Notes under the pieces: generated by a model
What the model saw: the letters and a program-made list of their open reading frames with translations, nothing else
Told to the model about the DNA's origin: nothing
The model's database searches: none
Translations under genes and position numbers: made by a program
Shown here: positions 9,020 to 17,960 of the stretch, piece by piece
Numbering within the stretch: the first letter of the stretch is position 1
Layout of the letters: each line of letters opens with the position of its first letter
DNA from: Paenibacillus oceani
GTDB lineage: Bacteria > Bacillota > Bacilli > Paenibacillales > NBRC-103111
NCBI RefSeq assembly: GCF_014705615.1
Contig: NZ_JACXJA010000050.1
Span: 1 to 64,000, forward strand
Direction of reading: 5' to 3'
DNA: 64,000 bases

Positions 9020-9871
9020 ATGGATTCCAAGTCTAATCCCGCTCCTTTTCCCGATCTTGGCGGAGAGTATCCCGTCGATGAAGCGTTGCGCCAGTCGTAT
9101 CTCGAGAAAGGCCATATCGTGCTCCGGGCGGTAGCGAAGCCGGAGGAAGTTGCGGTGTACCGCAGCGAGATCGGCGGGCTTGTCCGCAAGTTGAACCCGC
9201 ACAAGAAAGACTTGAACGACCGCGATACGTATGGAAAAGCGTTTATTCAGGTCGGCAACTTGTGGCGCCATAGCCGGGCGGTGGAGAAGTTCGTCCTGGC
9301 GCGCCGGTTCGCCAAAATCGCCGCCGATTTGATGGGGGTGGAAGGGGTGCGGATCTATCACGATCAGGCGCTGTACAAGGAGCCCCGCGGCGGGCATACG
9401 CCGTGGCACCAGGACCAGATCTACTGGCCTTTGGACACCGAGCATACCGTTACGATGTGGATGCCGCTGGTCGACATTCCGGAGGAAGTAGGCTCGATGA
9501 CGTTCGCTTCCGGAACGCACAAGGAAGGTTTTATCACCCGGCAGGTCATCTCGGACGAGTCCCACAAGACGCTGCAGCAATTCGTCACGGCCAAAGGGTA
9601 CGAGCAGGTGAACTATGGGGCGCTTGCCGCAGGCGACGCCACCTTTCATTCGGGATGGACGGCGCACTGCGCCCCCGGGAATCCGACAGATCGCATGAGA
9701 GAAGTCATGACGATCATCTATATGGCCGACGGCGTCCGTATAGCCGATCCTGACAGCGCGGCCCGCCAAAACGAATTGCCGCAGGTGTTCCCGGGACTGA
9801 AGCCGGGCGACATTGCGGCAAGCCCGATTAATCCGCTTGTTTATCATAGGGACTGGGACAGGAGGAACTAA
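9020..9871 (+). CDS. Phytanoyl-CoA dioxygenase (PhyH) family protein
   Basis: The protein has 283 residues from the ATG at 9020, which has AAAGGCGG upstream; the frame is open from 8975. It is an Fe(II)/2-oxoglutarate dioxygenase: the iron ligands appear as the HxD motif in TPWHQDQIYW and the distal His in HSGWTAHCAPGN, with the 2-oxoglutarate-binding Arg in the following TDRMREV. The substrate is unknown. PhyH proteins in this genus often sit in sugar-catabolic loci. It is followed by a damaged beta-propeller gene that may have been its operon partner. Confidence 0.88.
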   Translation: MDSKSNPAPFPDLGGEYPVDEALRQSYLEKGHIVLRAVAKPEEVAVYRSEIGGLVRKLNPHKKDLNDRDTYGKAFIQVGNLWRHSRAVEKFVLARRFAKIAADLMGVEGVRIYHDQALYKEPRGGHTPWHQDQIYWPLDTEHTVTMWMPLVDIPEEVGSMTFASGTHKEGFITRQVISDESHKTLQQFVTAKGYEQVNYGALAAGDATFHSGWTAHCAPGNPTDRMREVMTIIYMADGVRIADPDSAARQNELPQVFPGLKPGDIAASPINPLVYHRDWDRRN

Positions 9872-10262
9872 AGATGGGGATGGGATCGGGAACGTTTCGG
9901 TATGAACCCCGTCCGCGGCAATAACCGGGTCCAGGTGTTTACGCCTGACGGCGAATTCATTAGAATGTTCGATAACGACATGGACTACCCTTGCAGCTTC
10001 TACTTCTCGGGAAATGATGGCGTTTCCGGATTTGCACAGCCGCGTCACCCTCTTTGACAAAAACGACCGGCTGATCACGCATCTGGGCGAGGACCAGCAG
10101 GCCTATAAGCGGAAGGACTGGCCGAACCTGGAGAAGTCGTATTACCGTCCGGACAAGTTCAGTTCCCCGCACGGCGTATGCATCGATTCGAGAGGGAACC
10201 TTTATGTGGCGGAATGGATCATCGACGGCCGGATTACGAAGCTTGTAAGGGTGAAGGATTAA
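9872..10262 (+). pseudogene. Remnant of an NHL/six-bladed beta-propeller protein
   Basis: Propeller-like text is spread over several frames. About 9902-10000 encodes RGNNRVQVFTPDGEFIRMF. After a frame change near 10010 the text continues as PHGVCIDSRGNLYVAEW and ends at 10262. Upstream, GNVSV reads in a third frame. These are typical NHL blades (DxxGNxYVxDxxNxRVQVF). The N-terminal blades are missing and at least two frame breaks are present, so the gene is dead. It begins right after the dioxygenase stop, where AGGAGG remains. Confidence 0.75.
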
Positions 10263-10342
10263 TCAGGATGTGTGAAAAGGTCCTACCCAGTGCAGAACGT
10301 CCGCTGCGGGGAACAGCGGCACCCTGCGCCCGGAAACTTCCT

Positions 10343-10384
10343 AAACCTCCTATACCGCAGGTTGAAGCGGAAGGAGGTTTTTTT
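10343..10384 (+). terminator. Rho-independent terminator
   Basis: AAACCTCC pairs with GGAGGTTT and an inner CCGC with GCGG, followed by a run of seven T. It ends the transcript of the dioxygenase and propeller remnant. An open frame at 10268-10441 runs through this hairpin and is not considered a gene. Confidence 0.8.
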
Positions 10385-10473
10385 GCGTTCGTGGAGAAGG
10401 ATGGGCGCCAAATATGGAACCGGCCCGGGATGAAGCCGTAACATAAAGAAATAACGAAGAAGGAGTGAAGTAT

Positions 10474-10674
10474 ATGAGATACGCTGCAGGAAACGCCAAA
10501 ATTGTTTGCCCGTGCTGCCAAAACGATACGTTTCAGAAGGATTACCGCCAGTTGAACTCCCGGGGAGCGACTTTTTTCGGATTGGACTGGGCGAATCGCA
10601 ATGCGACGATCCTCGTATGCGATCGATGCACACACATCTCCTGGTTCATGAATGAAGTGGACGACTACGAGTGA
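10474..10674 (+). CDS. Small zinc-ribbon protein
   Basis: The protein has 66 residues. The ATG at 10474 lies 8 nt after AAGGAG; an in-frame GTG at 10465 overlaps that site. Two knuckles are visible: CPCC at about residues 11-14 and CDRC at about 48-51, which would make one four-Cys zinc ribbon. The middle contains GATFFGLDWANRNATILVC. Similar stand-alone ribbons occur widely in Bacillota without a defined role. It precedes the Dph6-like gene by 63 nt and could be co-transcribed with it. Confidence 0.75.
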   Translation: MRYAAGNAKIVCPCCQNDTFQKDYRQLNSRGATFFGLDWANRNATILVCDRCTHISWFMNEVDDYE

Positions 10675-10737
10675 CGGTTTCCCTACATAACCGGCTTATT
10701 CGGAACGGATGCCTGGCAGGAGAAAGGAGACGAGGGG

Positions 10738-11460
10738 ATGACGGAAGCCGAAGATTGGAAAAACGGCGCGAACGGGCGCAAATTTATCGCTTCTTTCAGC
10801 GGAGGGAAGGATAGCACGCTAGCTTTGTATAAAGCTATGAACGCAGGAGATGCAGTAGGTCTCATCGTCATGCTGGAGGAGGAGGGCAAACGTTCCAGAT
10901 CCCACGGTATGCCTCCCGGTCTAATCCGGGCCCAGGCCGAGTCGATCGGCTTGCCGGTATGGACCGGGGCGGCAAGCTGGACGGATTACGAGCGCGTTTT
11001 TATGGAATTGCTGGCCGAAGCGAAGCATCAGGGAGCCGAAGTGTTGGTCACGGGAGATTTGGATGTGCCTGTTCAAGATTGCTGGCATGACCGGGTTACC
11101 CGCAACGCCGGCTTACGGCTGGGGATGCCGCTGTGGGAGATGAACCACCGGGAAGCCGTCGAGGAGTTCATTCGTCTCGGGTTCATCACGATCGTCGTAA
11201 CGGTAAATACATCGCTCGGCATGACGGAAGACGATCTGGGGCGAATTTTGACGATCGGGTACATCCGGGAGCTGGAAGCCCGCGGCATCGACCCGTGCGG
11301 AGAAGGCGGGGAGTTTCATACGACCGTCTTGGACGGACCTATTTTCCGCTATCGGATTCCCGTTCGCCAGGGAGAGATCGTAAGGGACGGGGTGTACGCT
11401 TTTTTGCCGCTGGAGCTGGATGAGCGGAGCTGGAGCCGGTGGGAAGCGAAGGACCTCTAA
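10738..11460 (+). CDS. Dph6-related ATP pyrophosphatase (adenine nucleotide alpha hydrolase)
   Basis: The protein has 240 residues. The PP-loop SGGKDSTLALY lies at about residues 22-32. The family motifs GDL/DVPVQDCWHDRV and GEGGEFHTTVLDGP are present; the second is diagnostic for the Dph6/MJ0570 group. Eukaryotic and archaeal members make diphthamide with ammonia and ATP. Bacteria lack that pathway, so the real substrate is unknown. GAGACGAGGGG precedes the ATG. The stop overlaps the first arm of a strong terminator at 11449-11486. Confidence 0.85.
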   Translation: MTEAEDWKNGANGRKFIASFSGGKDSTLALYKAMNAGDAVGLIVMLEEEGKRSRSHGMPPGLIRAQAESIGLPVWTGAASWTDYERVFMELLAEAKHQGAEVLVTGDLDVPVQDCWHDRVTRNAGLRLGMPLWEMNHREAVEEFIRLGFITIVVTVNTSLGMTEDDLGRILTIGYIRELEARGIDPCGEGGEFHTTVLDGPIFRYRIPVRQGEIVRDGVYAFLPLELDERSWSRWEAKDL

Positions 11461-11486
11461 ACCGAGCGGGTAGAGGTCCTTTCTCC
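11449..11486 (+). terminator. Rho-independent terminator overlapping the Dph6-like stop codon
   Basis: AAGGACCTCTA pairs perfectly with TAGAGGTCCTT, followed by TTCTCC. The 5' arm lies inside the last codons of the coding region. Confidence 0.7.
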
Positions 11487-11506
11487 TGCCGGGAGTCCGA
11501 CAGGGA

Positions 11507-13273
11507 CTAGTCCAGTTCGGCCCGGGCAAACAAGTCCCGGATCAGCGCTTCGTCCTCGCACGCTTGCTTAAACCCGGTAGCGAAACGGTACATCGCTTCT
11601 CTCTCGCTGGAGTAGGCGCAGAACATACTCGCTTCCGGGTCAAACCGGATAACGCCGGCCAGCTCAGGCATCTTCTCCTCCAGGAAAACGGCGGCAAGCG
11701 AACCCCAGTCGTAGCCGTTACCTTCAAATCCCTCGTCCGCCCTCAACACGAATAGCTCGGCTTTGTACTCACCGACGTTCAAAATCATCGAAACATTACC
11801 GCTATCATGTTGGACCAGCACAAATGGCCGGATCTGATCGGCAATCGTTTCAAACGTCTCCTCGTCCGGATTGGGTGAGCCTGAAACCTCAACGGCTTTC
11901 AACTGATCGATCAAGGTTTCCGCCGCTGCAGCCGTTAGCTGCAATGTGCCGTCGTTCTCCACAATCAGCCCTTGCTGCAAGCGGTTATCCAGCCAATCGG
12001 TAATAAAACCGGGGGCATACCCTCCTGTGCTGAACTCGCCGCCGAAAGCGATCATCTGTTCATAGACACCCAGATACCGGTCGCGGGTTGTTTGCGGATA
12101 CGATTTCGTATACAGCCAAAACTGCAGATCGTACATCAGTATCGAGCGTTCGTCCGCATGCAGCGCGAAAAACCCTTTCTCCTCTACGATTTGGGTGCAG
12201 ATCGTACGGATGACGTGTTCGATCCGCTCCACTTCGTCCACCTTGGCGCACAGCTCTGCGAGCAGGGGCGAGAATTTGCCGGCAGCGACTTTCCGCAAAG
12301 CTTCCTGCTTGTCCTCTTCGGACGTATCGTACACGTCCTCATGAACCAGTCCTTGAATAAACGCAGCGAAATTAGAGGCCAAAAACGTAATCTTGTAGTC
12401 CGCCTCCTGGTCGACATGAATGACGGCCGGCTCCCCATCTCTGCCGCATTCGCGGTAATCCAGCATGACCACATCATGACCGGCGGACGGACAGTCGCAG
12501 ATAACGACGCCGATGTCGGGATAGCCCCATTCCTCAATCATAAAGGGACTGCCGAACTCACCGCACAACGAATAGGCTTTCTCCCGTCCGATTCCCAAAA
12601 TTCCGGATATGGAGATATGATCCTCGGCCCAAGAGGTGGCATCGTCGGTAGGGAAACACGTTTGGACGGGAATTCCGCCGTTATGTATTTTCATCATGGC
12701 GATATAAGAGGCGGGTAGCTTATAGCCCAGCTCCTCTTCGATGGAAGCGATCAGCTCGTCTATCGGCGGTTCCGACACGTATTCCTTTCGTGCATAGTCC
12801 GAATCGTCCCAGAACCGGGTGAAATCGATCTGGCCGAAGAAGTCCCCGTCTGCCGGTGTTCCGGTGCCGCTTGCGTTGTCCGGTTTCACTCGCTTGCTTC
12901 GGGTCACTTGACTGTGCTGCTTCCCGGCCTCCTGACGGCTCGAAGTCAAAAAGTCCAACGTATCGGGATCTCCGGGATCGAGCTTGTCCGCATCCCCAAA
13001 CGCGTGAACGGCTTCGTCGTAGCGTTTCAGATAATAGTAAGCGTAGCCGAGGCGGAAATGCCACAGCGGGTCTTGCCTGCCCTGCCCCTCGACGATCAGC
13101 AGCTGCTGGACGGCTTCTTCGTAACGATCCAGATTGTTGAACGCCCGGGCGAGAAGGCAGACGGCGTCGTAGTCCCGTTCCGTTTCAGGAATCTCCAGTA
13201 ACGCGCTGACGATTTTCTGGTGCTCGCTGTGCTTGTGCCAGTGGGTGAGCTGCTTCAAGAGCGATTGGTCCAT
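11507..13273 (-). CDS. TPR plus SMI1/KNR4 domain protein
   Basis: The protein has 588 residues from the ATG at 13273, which has AGAGGTGA upstream. Residues about 1-120 form tetratricopeptide-like repeats (YDAVCLLARAFNNLDRYEEAVQQL, WHFRLGYAYYYLKRYDEAVHAF). About 150-330 form an SMI1/KNR4 domain (IASIEEELGYKLPASYIAMMKIHNGG, GIGREKAYSL, DIGVVICDCPSAGHDVVMLDY). About 330-588 are an unknown helical region. SMI1/KNR4 domains are common in immunity proteins of contact-dependent toxins and in housekeeping scaffolds. There is no toxin gene beside it. A cytoplasmic location is expected. Confidence 0.8.
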   Translation of the reverse strand: MDQSLLKQLTHWHKHSEHQKIVSALLEIPETERDYDAVCLLARAFNNLDRYEEAVQQLLIVEGQGRQDPLWHFRLGYAYYYLKRYDEAVHAFGDADKLDPGDPDTLDFLTSSRQEAGKQHSQVTRSKRVKPDNASGTGTPADGDFFGQIDFTRFWDDSDYARKEYVSEPPIDELIASIEEELGYKLPASYIAMMKIHNGGIPVQTCFPTDDATSWAEDHISISGILGIGREKAYSLCGEFGSPFMIEEWGYPDIGVVICDCPSAGHDVVMLDYRECGRDGEPAVIHVDQEADYKITFLASNFAAFIQGLVHEDVYDTSEEDKQEALRKVAAGKFSPLLAELCAKVDEVERIEHVIRTICTQIVEEKGFFALHADERSILMYDLQFWLYTKSYPQTTRDRYLGVYEQMIAFGGEFSTGGYAPGFITDWLDNRLQQGLIVENDGTLQLTAAAAETLIDQLKAVEVSGSPNPDEETFETIADQIRPFVLVQHDSGNVSMILNVGEYKAELFVLRADEGFEGNGYDWGSLAAVFLEEKMPELAGVIRFDPEASMFCAYSSEREAMYRFATGFKQACEDEALIRDLFARAELD

Positions 13274-13385
13274 GATGTCACCTCTGATTCGAATGTAAAT
13301 CTTTGACACAGGTATTAGACGCTAAAATAGCAGGTTAGGTTGCTGTAACCACGGATGCGGGACCCAATCAGGAGGAAAGCGGTGC

Positions 13386-13416
13386 AAAAAACGCCGCAGC
13401 GTTGAGGCTGTGGCGT
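13386..13416 (-). terminator. Rho-independent terminator of the lipoprotein deacetylase
   Basis: On the minus strand ACGCCACAGC pairs with GCTGCGGCGT, followed by TTTTTT. It lies 40 nt after the stop at 13456. Confidence 0.75.
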
Positions 13417-13455
13417 CGGTGCGTTCTATTGGTTGCAGTAAACGGCAGAATGCCG

Positions 13456-14604
13456 TCACTTCAGCTTTTTCAAAAACGTCGCCATACTTTCCTTGCCTCC
13501 GATGAAAATCCGTTTAAGTTCAAGCGGAGACTGCGACGATTCGGTGCGCCCCTGATCGATCGTGAAGGCGAAGCGGACGCCGCGCTTCTCCAGCAGCTTC
13601 AGCGTAGTCGCATTGCGATTCCCGTACGGATAACAAAAGGCGAGCGTATCGACTCCCGTATGCTCCTTGAGCTGCTTGATCGATTCGGCAATCTCCAGCT
13701 CCTGTTCCTCCGCGCTCAGCTTGTTCAAGTACGGATGGGTCGCGCCATGGGGCTGGATATCCCACCCGGCGTCTCGCATCTCGCGGATCTGGTCCCAGTC
13801 CGCGAAGTAGCCGTCCTGGCCGGTCATGCCGACGGAGACGAACATCGTGGCGCGGAAGTCGTATTTCTTTAATATAGGCATCGCGTTGGTATAGTTGTCG
13901 GTGTAGCCGTCGTCGAACGTAAGCAAGACGGCCTTGTCCGGGGCTTCCCGTTTGCCGTCCCAGATGTCGATAAATTCCCGGAGCGTCAGCGTCTTGTACC
14001 CTTCGCTTGCGAGGTGGGCCATCTGTTCATCGAGCTTCTTCGGATCGAGAACGGCATTGTTGTCCGGATTCACATCGATGCTGTGATAGTTCAGCACCGG
14101 AATGGAAAACTTCTTCTTCACGGCCGGCTTATCAGCCGCAGCCTTATCGGATGACGATGGCTGCGCCTGCGGCGGCGCGGCCGAAGCAGGCGGCGTTCCG
14201 CCGTTCTGCGCGCCCGGGCCGGCGGTCGCCGCAGTGGCGTCTCCGGCTAGGGAGATGCTGCCTGCCGCAGCCGGGGATGAGGTCGCTGCTGCTGCTGAAC
14301 CATTCGGGTCAACGGAACTCTCTCTCTGTGATTTTATGGAATCGCTTCCATGTCCGGGCAGCGTGCCAGCCGGGCCGGCGCTTTCGGAGACGGCCGGCGT
14401 ATGATCTGCCGGAGCCGGCGCGGACGGGGCAAGCGGCGGCAGCGATTCGGAGGAGCTCAGTCCCTCATGCGTGCGGTCCTGCGATATCGTCAGGATGTCC
14501 CGCTCCGCTCCCGCGCAGCCCGCGCACAGCAGAGCCGCGGCTACCCACAGCGGCGCGGTTTTTTGCCGCAAAAGCCTTGTTCTCGAAACCACATGACCAA
14601 CCAT
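13456..14604 (-). CDS. Polysaccharide deacetylase family lipoprotein
   Basis: The protein has 382 residues. A signal peptide ends in the lipobox LCAGC at about residues 26-30. A long Ala/Pro/Ser/Gly-rich spacer (about 30-165) would pass through the cell wall. The NodB domain spans about 165-382, with YHSID, LTFDDGYTDNY (metal Asp pair), HGATHPYL (His-xxx-His) and FCYPYGNRN. It should remove acetyl groups from an extracellular polysaccharide or peptidoglycan at the membrane surface. The variable linker has no recognisable domain. The start is the ATG at 14604 with only a G-rich site upstream. Confidence 0.88.
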   Translation of the reverse strand: MVGHVVSRTRLLRQKTAPLWVAAALLCAGCAGAERDILTISQDRTHEGLSSSESLPPLAPSAPAPADHTPAVSESAGPAGTLPGHGSDSIKSQRESSVDPNGSAAAATSSPAAAGSISLAGDATAATAGPGAQNGGTPPASAAPPQAQPSSSDKAAADKPAVKKKFSIPVLNYHSIDVNPDNNAVLDPKKLDEQMAHLASEGYKTLTLREFIDIWDGKREAPDKAVLLTFDDGYTDNYTNAMPILKKYDFRATMFVSVGMTGQDGYFADWDQIREMRDAGWDIQPHGATHPYLNKLSAEEQELEIAESIKQLKEHTGVDTLAFCYPYGNRNATTLKLLEKRGVRFAFTIDQGRTESSQSPLELKRIFIGGKESMATFLKKLK

Positions 14605-14744
14605 TCATCCCAACCCCCGCAGCGATAATCAATCCGGTTCATCTGTTCTGTTACATCTTATCTACGGATGCAGGATTCCATGCTTGATCCCGCGACCGCG
14701 CACTGACGCATGTCCGGCAGTCCGGTCCTGCAGGCGGTCTCCCG

Positions 14745-15452
14745 TTACTCGGAAGGAACGGCTTTGTGCAGGACATGACTGTACTGCTGCAGTGCCTGCT
14801 CGCCGAGAGGCGTGAGGCGGTAGATGCCGCGCCCGGTCCGCTCGAACCAGCGGTAATAATTTTTTTGTAAAAGAAGCGCCACTTTCGGGTTCCCGGTTAA
14901 TTCCCGCAGCCGCTTGGGCGTCAGGTCGCCGTGCAACTGCAGCGCTTGTGCGCAGGCGAGCGCCTTCTCCCGGTAGGCGGTCATCAGCTTACGCTTCGTG
15001 CTGCCGCCGACGTTGTAATCTCCGCTGCGTTCGCGGAATTCGTGTACGAGCCGGGACGCCTTCACCTTGCTTTTCCGCGGCATGTATGGCTCCGGATCGC
15101 ATACGACGTTAACGGCAGGCTTGCGGGTTTTATAAAACCGCACCGTAATCAGGCCCAGGCCGAGACGGCGGCACAGACGGGACAGATCGGACCAGGACGC
15201 GCCGTGGGGGGCTTTCCCGGACTCGGGCATTTCGACGGCGACATATACGTGGTCGGACTGCTGCAGCCTGTCGATCCCCTGAATGAGCAGCGGAATGTTG
15301 AACGTCTTCTTCAGCTCAACGATGACCGGAGGTTCGTCGCCGCGCAGCGCGACCAGATCGCAGTGGTGCACTTCGCCGCGCACTTCGTAGCCAAGCGCCT
15401 CCATGTAGCGTTTGACCGGTTCGTACAGTTCGGTTTCGCTTCGGATCGGCAC
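14745..15452 (-). CDS. DUF2161 family PD-(D/E)XK-type protein
   Basis: The protein has 235 residues. A GTG at 15450-15452 is chosen because AAGGAG lies 10 nt upstream and a -10 box lies at 15484-15489, inside any longer reading frame. A nuclease-like core is visible near the N-terminus: HHCDLVALRGDEPPVIVELKKTF shows the D...E-x-K pattern of the PD-(D/E)XK superfamily. A middle region binds the R-K-S-K-V-K motif, and the C-terminal half looks like a winged helix (LTPKRLRELTGNPKVALLL, GIYRLTPLGEQAL). Members are annotated as DUF2161 or putative phosphodiesterases; the substrate is unknown. Confidence 0.8.
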   Translation of the reverse strand: MPIRSETELYEPVKRYMEALGYEVRGEVHHCDLVALRGDEPPVIVELKKTFNIPLLIQGIDRLQQSDHVYVAVEMPESGKAPHGASWSDLSRLCRRLGLGLITVRFYKTRKPAVNVVCDPEPYMPRKSKVKASRLVHEFRERSGDYNVGGSTKRKLMTAYREKALACAQALQLHGDLTPKRLRELTGNPKVALLLQKNYYRWFERTGRGIYRLTPLGEQALQQYSHVLHKAVPSE

Positions 15453-15483
15453 GTGTACAGGTCTCCTTGTTTTCAGTAGTTTC

Positions 15484-15492
15484 ATTATAGCA
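15484..15492 (-). promoter_or_regulatory. Extended -10 promoter of the DUF2161 gene
   Basis: The minus strand reads TGCTATAAT, an extended -10 with a perfect TATAAT. It lies about 32 nt upstream of the GTG start. No good -35 was seen. Confidence 0.55.
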
Positions 15493-15711
15493 TATACGTA
15501 CGCCGCAGGAACTTGTATCCAGCCGTTTTCATTGATTTTCAAGGGGCGGAACCGGTCCGGAAGTAAAATTTTCGGGCAATTAATGCCGGGCAGGCGCATA
15601 CGTATTTAATACGCTGCAAAATCAAATAGCCCAAGCATGGAAGCTGGAGCGTGCGAGTTAACATTCGGAAGGGTGAACCGTCTTGACGCGTGCAGATGAA
15701 AGGAGGTTACC

Positions 15712-17607
15712 ATGGATATTTTCAAACGGATAACAGAACACCGACAAGAGCAGGAGAAAGCGTCCTGGACCGGTACGTTTGCCGAATATGTTGAAATCGT
15801 CAAGGACAATCCGAGCGTAGCCAAGACCGCGCATGCGCGTGTGTATGATATGATCGCATGGCACGGCATCACGGAGGACAACGGTTTCAGGAGGTACCGT
15901 TTCTTCGAGAACGAAATGTTCGGTTTGGACCGGACCCTGGAGAAGCTGGTCGAGGAGTATTTCCATTCCGCGGCAAGGCGTCTCGATGTGCGCAAACGGA
16001 TCTTGCTGCTGATGGGCCCGGTCAGCGGCGGAAAATCGACGATCGTTACGATACTGAAGCGGGGATTGGAACGTTATTCGCGTTCGGAGGAAGGAGCGCT
16101 GTACGGTATTAAAGGTTGCCCGATGCACGAGGAGCCGCTGCATCTCGTTCCGATGGAGCTTCGTCCCGAGGTCGAGAAAGCGCTCGGCGTAAGGATTGAG
16201 GGCAATCTGTGTCCGGCTTGCCAGATGCGTCTGAAGACGGAACACGACGGGCGGATCGAAGACGTGCTCGTCGAACGGGTGCTGCTGTCCGAGGAGGAGA
16301 GGACCGGGATCGGCACCTTCAGCCCGTCTGACCCGAAGTCGCAGGATATCGCCGACCTGACCGGCAGCATCGACTTTTCCACAATTACGGAGTTCGGCTC
16401 CGAGTCGGACCCGCGCGCCTACCGGTTCGACGGAGAGCTGAACAAGGCGAACCGCGGTCTGATGGAATTCCAGGAAATGCTCAAGTGCGACGAGAAGTTT
16501 TTGTGGAACCTGCTATCGCTAACTCAGGAGGGCAATTTCAAGGCGGGCCGGTTCGCGCTTATCTCGGCGGATGAGTTGATTGTCGCCCATACGAACGAAT
16601 CAGAGTACAAATCGTTTATTTCGAATAAGAAAAACGAAGCGCTCCAGTCGCGTATTATCGTCATGCCCGTCCCTTACAACCTGAAAGTATCCGAGGAGGA
16701 GAAAATTTACCGCAAGCTGATCGGCCAGAGCGACATGAAGCATATTCATATCGCCCCGCATACGCTCCGGACGTCCGCTATCTTCACGATACTGACCCGG
16801 CTCAAGGAAACTAAAAAGCAAGGCGTCGATCTGATTAAAAAGATGAAGATGTACGACGGGGAATCGATCGAAGGGCTGAAGGAAGCCGATCTGAAGGAAA
16901 TGCAAAGCGAGTTCGCCGAGGAAGGCATGTCGGGTATCGATCCGCGCTACATCATCAACCGGATCTCAAGCGCGCTCATCCGTCACGATCTGAAATGCAT
17001 GAATGCGCTCGACGTGCTGCGGGCGATCAAGGACGGGCTCGATCAGCATCCGTCGATTACGAAGGAGGAACGCGAGCGGTTTCTGAATTACATAGGGGTC
17101 GCGCGCAAGGAGTACGACGAGCTGGCGAAGAAGGAAATCCAGAAGGCGTTTGTCTACTCGTACGAGGAGTCGGCCAAGACGCTGTTCGACAACTACCTCG
17201 ACAACGTCGAAGCGTACTGCAACTGGCAAAAAATCCGCGATCCGCTGACCGGCGAGGAGATGGACCCCGATGAGCGGCTGATGCGCTCGATCGAGGAGCA
17301 GATCGGCATATCCGAGAACGCCAAAAAAGCGTTCCGCGAAGAAATCCTGATCCGGATGTCGACGTACTCACGTAAGGGCAAGCGGTTCGATTATAACAGC
17401 CACGAGCGGCTGCGCGAAGCGATCGAGAAAAAGCTGTTCGCCGATTTGAAAGATATCGTCAAAATTACGACATCGACCAAAACGCCGGACGAGAATCAGC
17501 TGAAAAAAATAAACGAGGTAACGAAGCGGCTCATCGACGAGCACGGTTACTGCCCGGTATGCGCCAATGAAATGCTGCGTTACGTCGGCAGTTTGTTAAA
17601 CCGGTAA
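15712..17607 (+). CDS. prkA: Serine protein kinase PrkA
   Basis: At 631 residues it matches the family's usual length. The AAA-like N-terminal part has a Walker A GPVSGGKST at about residues 102-110. The signature blocks YRFFENEMFGLD, ELNKANRGLMEFQEMLKCDEKFLWNLLSLTQEGNFKAGRF and the C-terminal YCPVCANEMLRYV are all present. PrkA acts in sporulation and stress in Bacillus, and is reported both as a kinase and as an ATP-dependent protease. AAAGGAGGT precedes the ATG. The usual partners yhbH and spoVR are not next to it here. A hairpin ends the gene at 17631-17680. Confidence 0.95.
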   Translation: MDIFKRITEHRQEQEKASWTGTFAEYVEIVKDNPSVAKTAHARVYDMIAWHGITEDNGFRRYRFFENEMFGLDRTLEKLVEEYFHSAARRLDVRKRILLLMGPVSGGKSTIVTILKRGLERYSRSEEGALYGIKGCPMHEEPLHLVPMELRPEVEKALGVRIEGNLCPACQMRLKTEHDGRIEDVLVERVLLSEEERTGIGTFSPSDPKSQDIADLTGSIDFSTITEFGSESDPRAYRFDGELNKANRGLMEFQEMLKCDEKFLWNLLSLTQEGNFKAGRFALISADELIVAHTNESEYKSFISNKKNEALQSRIIVMPVPYNLKVSEEEKIYRKLIGQSDMKHIHIAPHTLRTSAIFTILTRLKETKKQGVDLIKKMKMYDGESIEGLKEADLKEMQSEFAEEGMSGIDPRYIINRISSALIRHDLKCMNALDVLRAIKDGLDQHPSITKEERERFLNYIGVARKEYDELAKKEIQKAFVYSYEESAKTLFDNYLDNVEAYCNWQKIRDPLTGEEMDPDERLMRSIEEQIGISENAKKAFREEILIRMSTYSRKGKRFDYNSHERLREAIEKKLFADLKDIVKITTSTKTPDENQLKKINEVTKRLIDEHGYCPVCANEMLRYVGSLLNR

Positions 17608-17630
17608 TTCGAGCGTCTGCGGTACGGTCA

Positions 17631-17680
17631 ACAGGCACAAGGGTCCGGCGGAGCCACCGTCGGCGTTGTGCCTGTTCGTT
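17631..17680 (+). terminator. Terminator of prkA
   Basis: ACAGGCACAA pairs perfectly with TTGTGCCTGT across a G+C-rich loop, followed by TCGTT. The U-tract is weak. Confidence 0.6.
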
Positions 17681-17760
17681 ATGCTAAGATGTACAGGTGC
17701 CGCAGGCCGTCTTCGATGCAGCTTGACCTTGTGTGCCCGCTTATGAGCAAGGGGGAAACC

Positions 17761-17960
17761 AAATAAAAGCGGTTTGTACCTCCTATTTTCTCCAAAACCC
17801 GCTTGAATGGGGAAATACGAGCGGTTTTGAGCTGCTAAATTCCGCGAAAAGGTCTGTACACTGCTCAGTTGGTTGAAATAAGGGGTGCAAACCGCCTTTA
17901 TTTTCTTCAGTTTCCCGAAAAGGCTGAAAATAGAGGGGGTCAGAGACTTTTATTTTGCGA
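17761..17960. repeat. Four-hairpin intergenic array, family 1, copy A
   Basis: Four imperfect palindromes of the type AATAAAAGCGG...CCTCCTATT start at 17762, 17814, 17877 and 17929, a spacing of 52, 63 and 52 nt. It aligns along its whole length with copies at 27408-27604 and 61198-61395. Arm pairs include AAATAA/TTATTT in unit 3 and AAAATA/TATTTT in unit 4. Confidence 0.85.

Noticed and set aside
8879-10078. Long minus-strand frame opposite the PhyH dioxygenase gene
   Set aside because: Antisense shadow; composition is Arg/His/Pro-rich and the plus-strand gene has complete dioxygenase motifs.
15570-15711. SigE-type promoter before prkA
   Set aside because: CATACGTA at about 15595 resembles a SigE -10, but no convincing -35 lies at the right distance; left out.
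17761-17960. CRISPR array
   Set aside because: Units recur at about 52-63 nt, but they are imperfect palindromes that differ from one another, only four occur, and the segments between them are conserved between copies. That is unlike spacers, and no cas genes are near.
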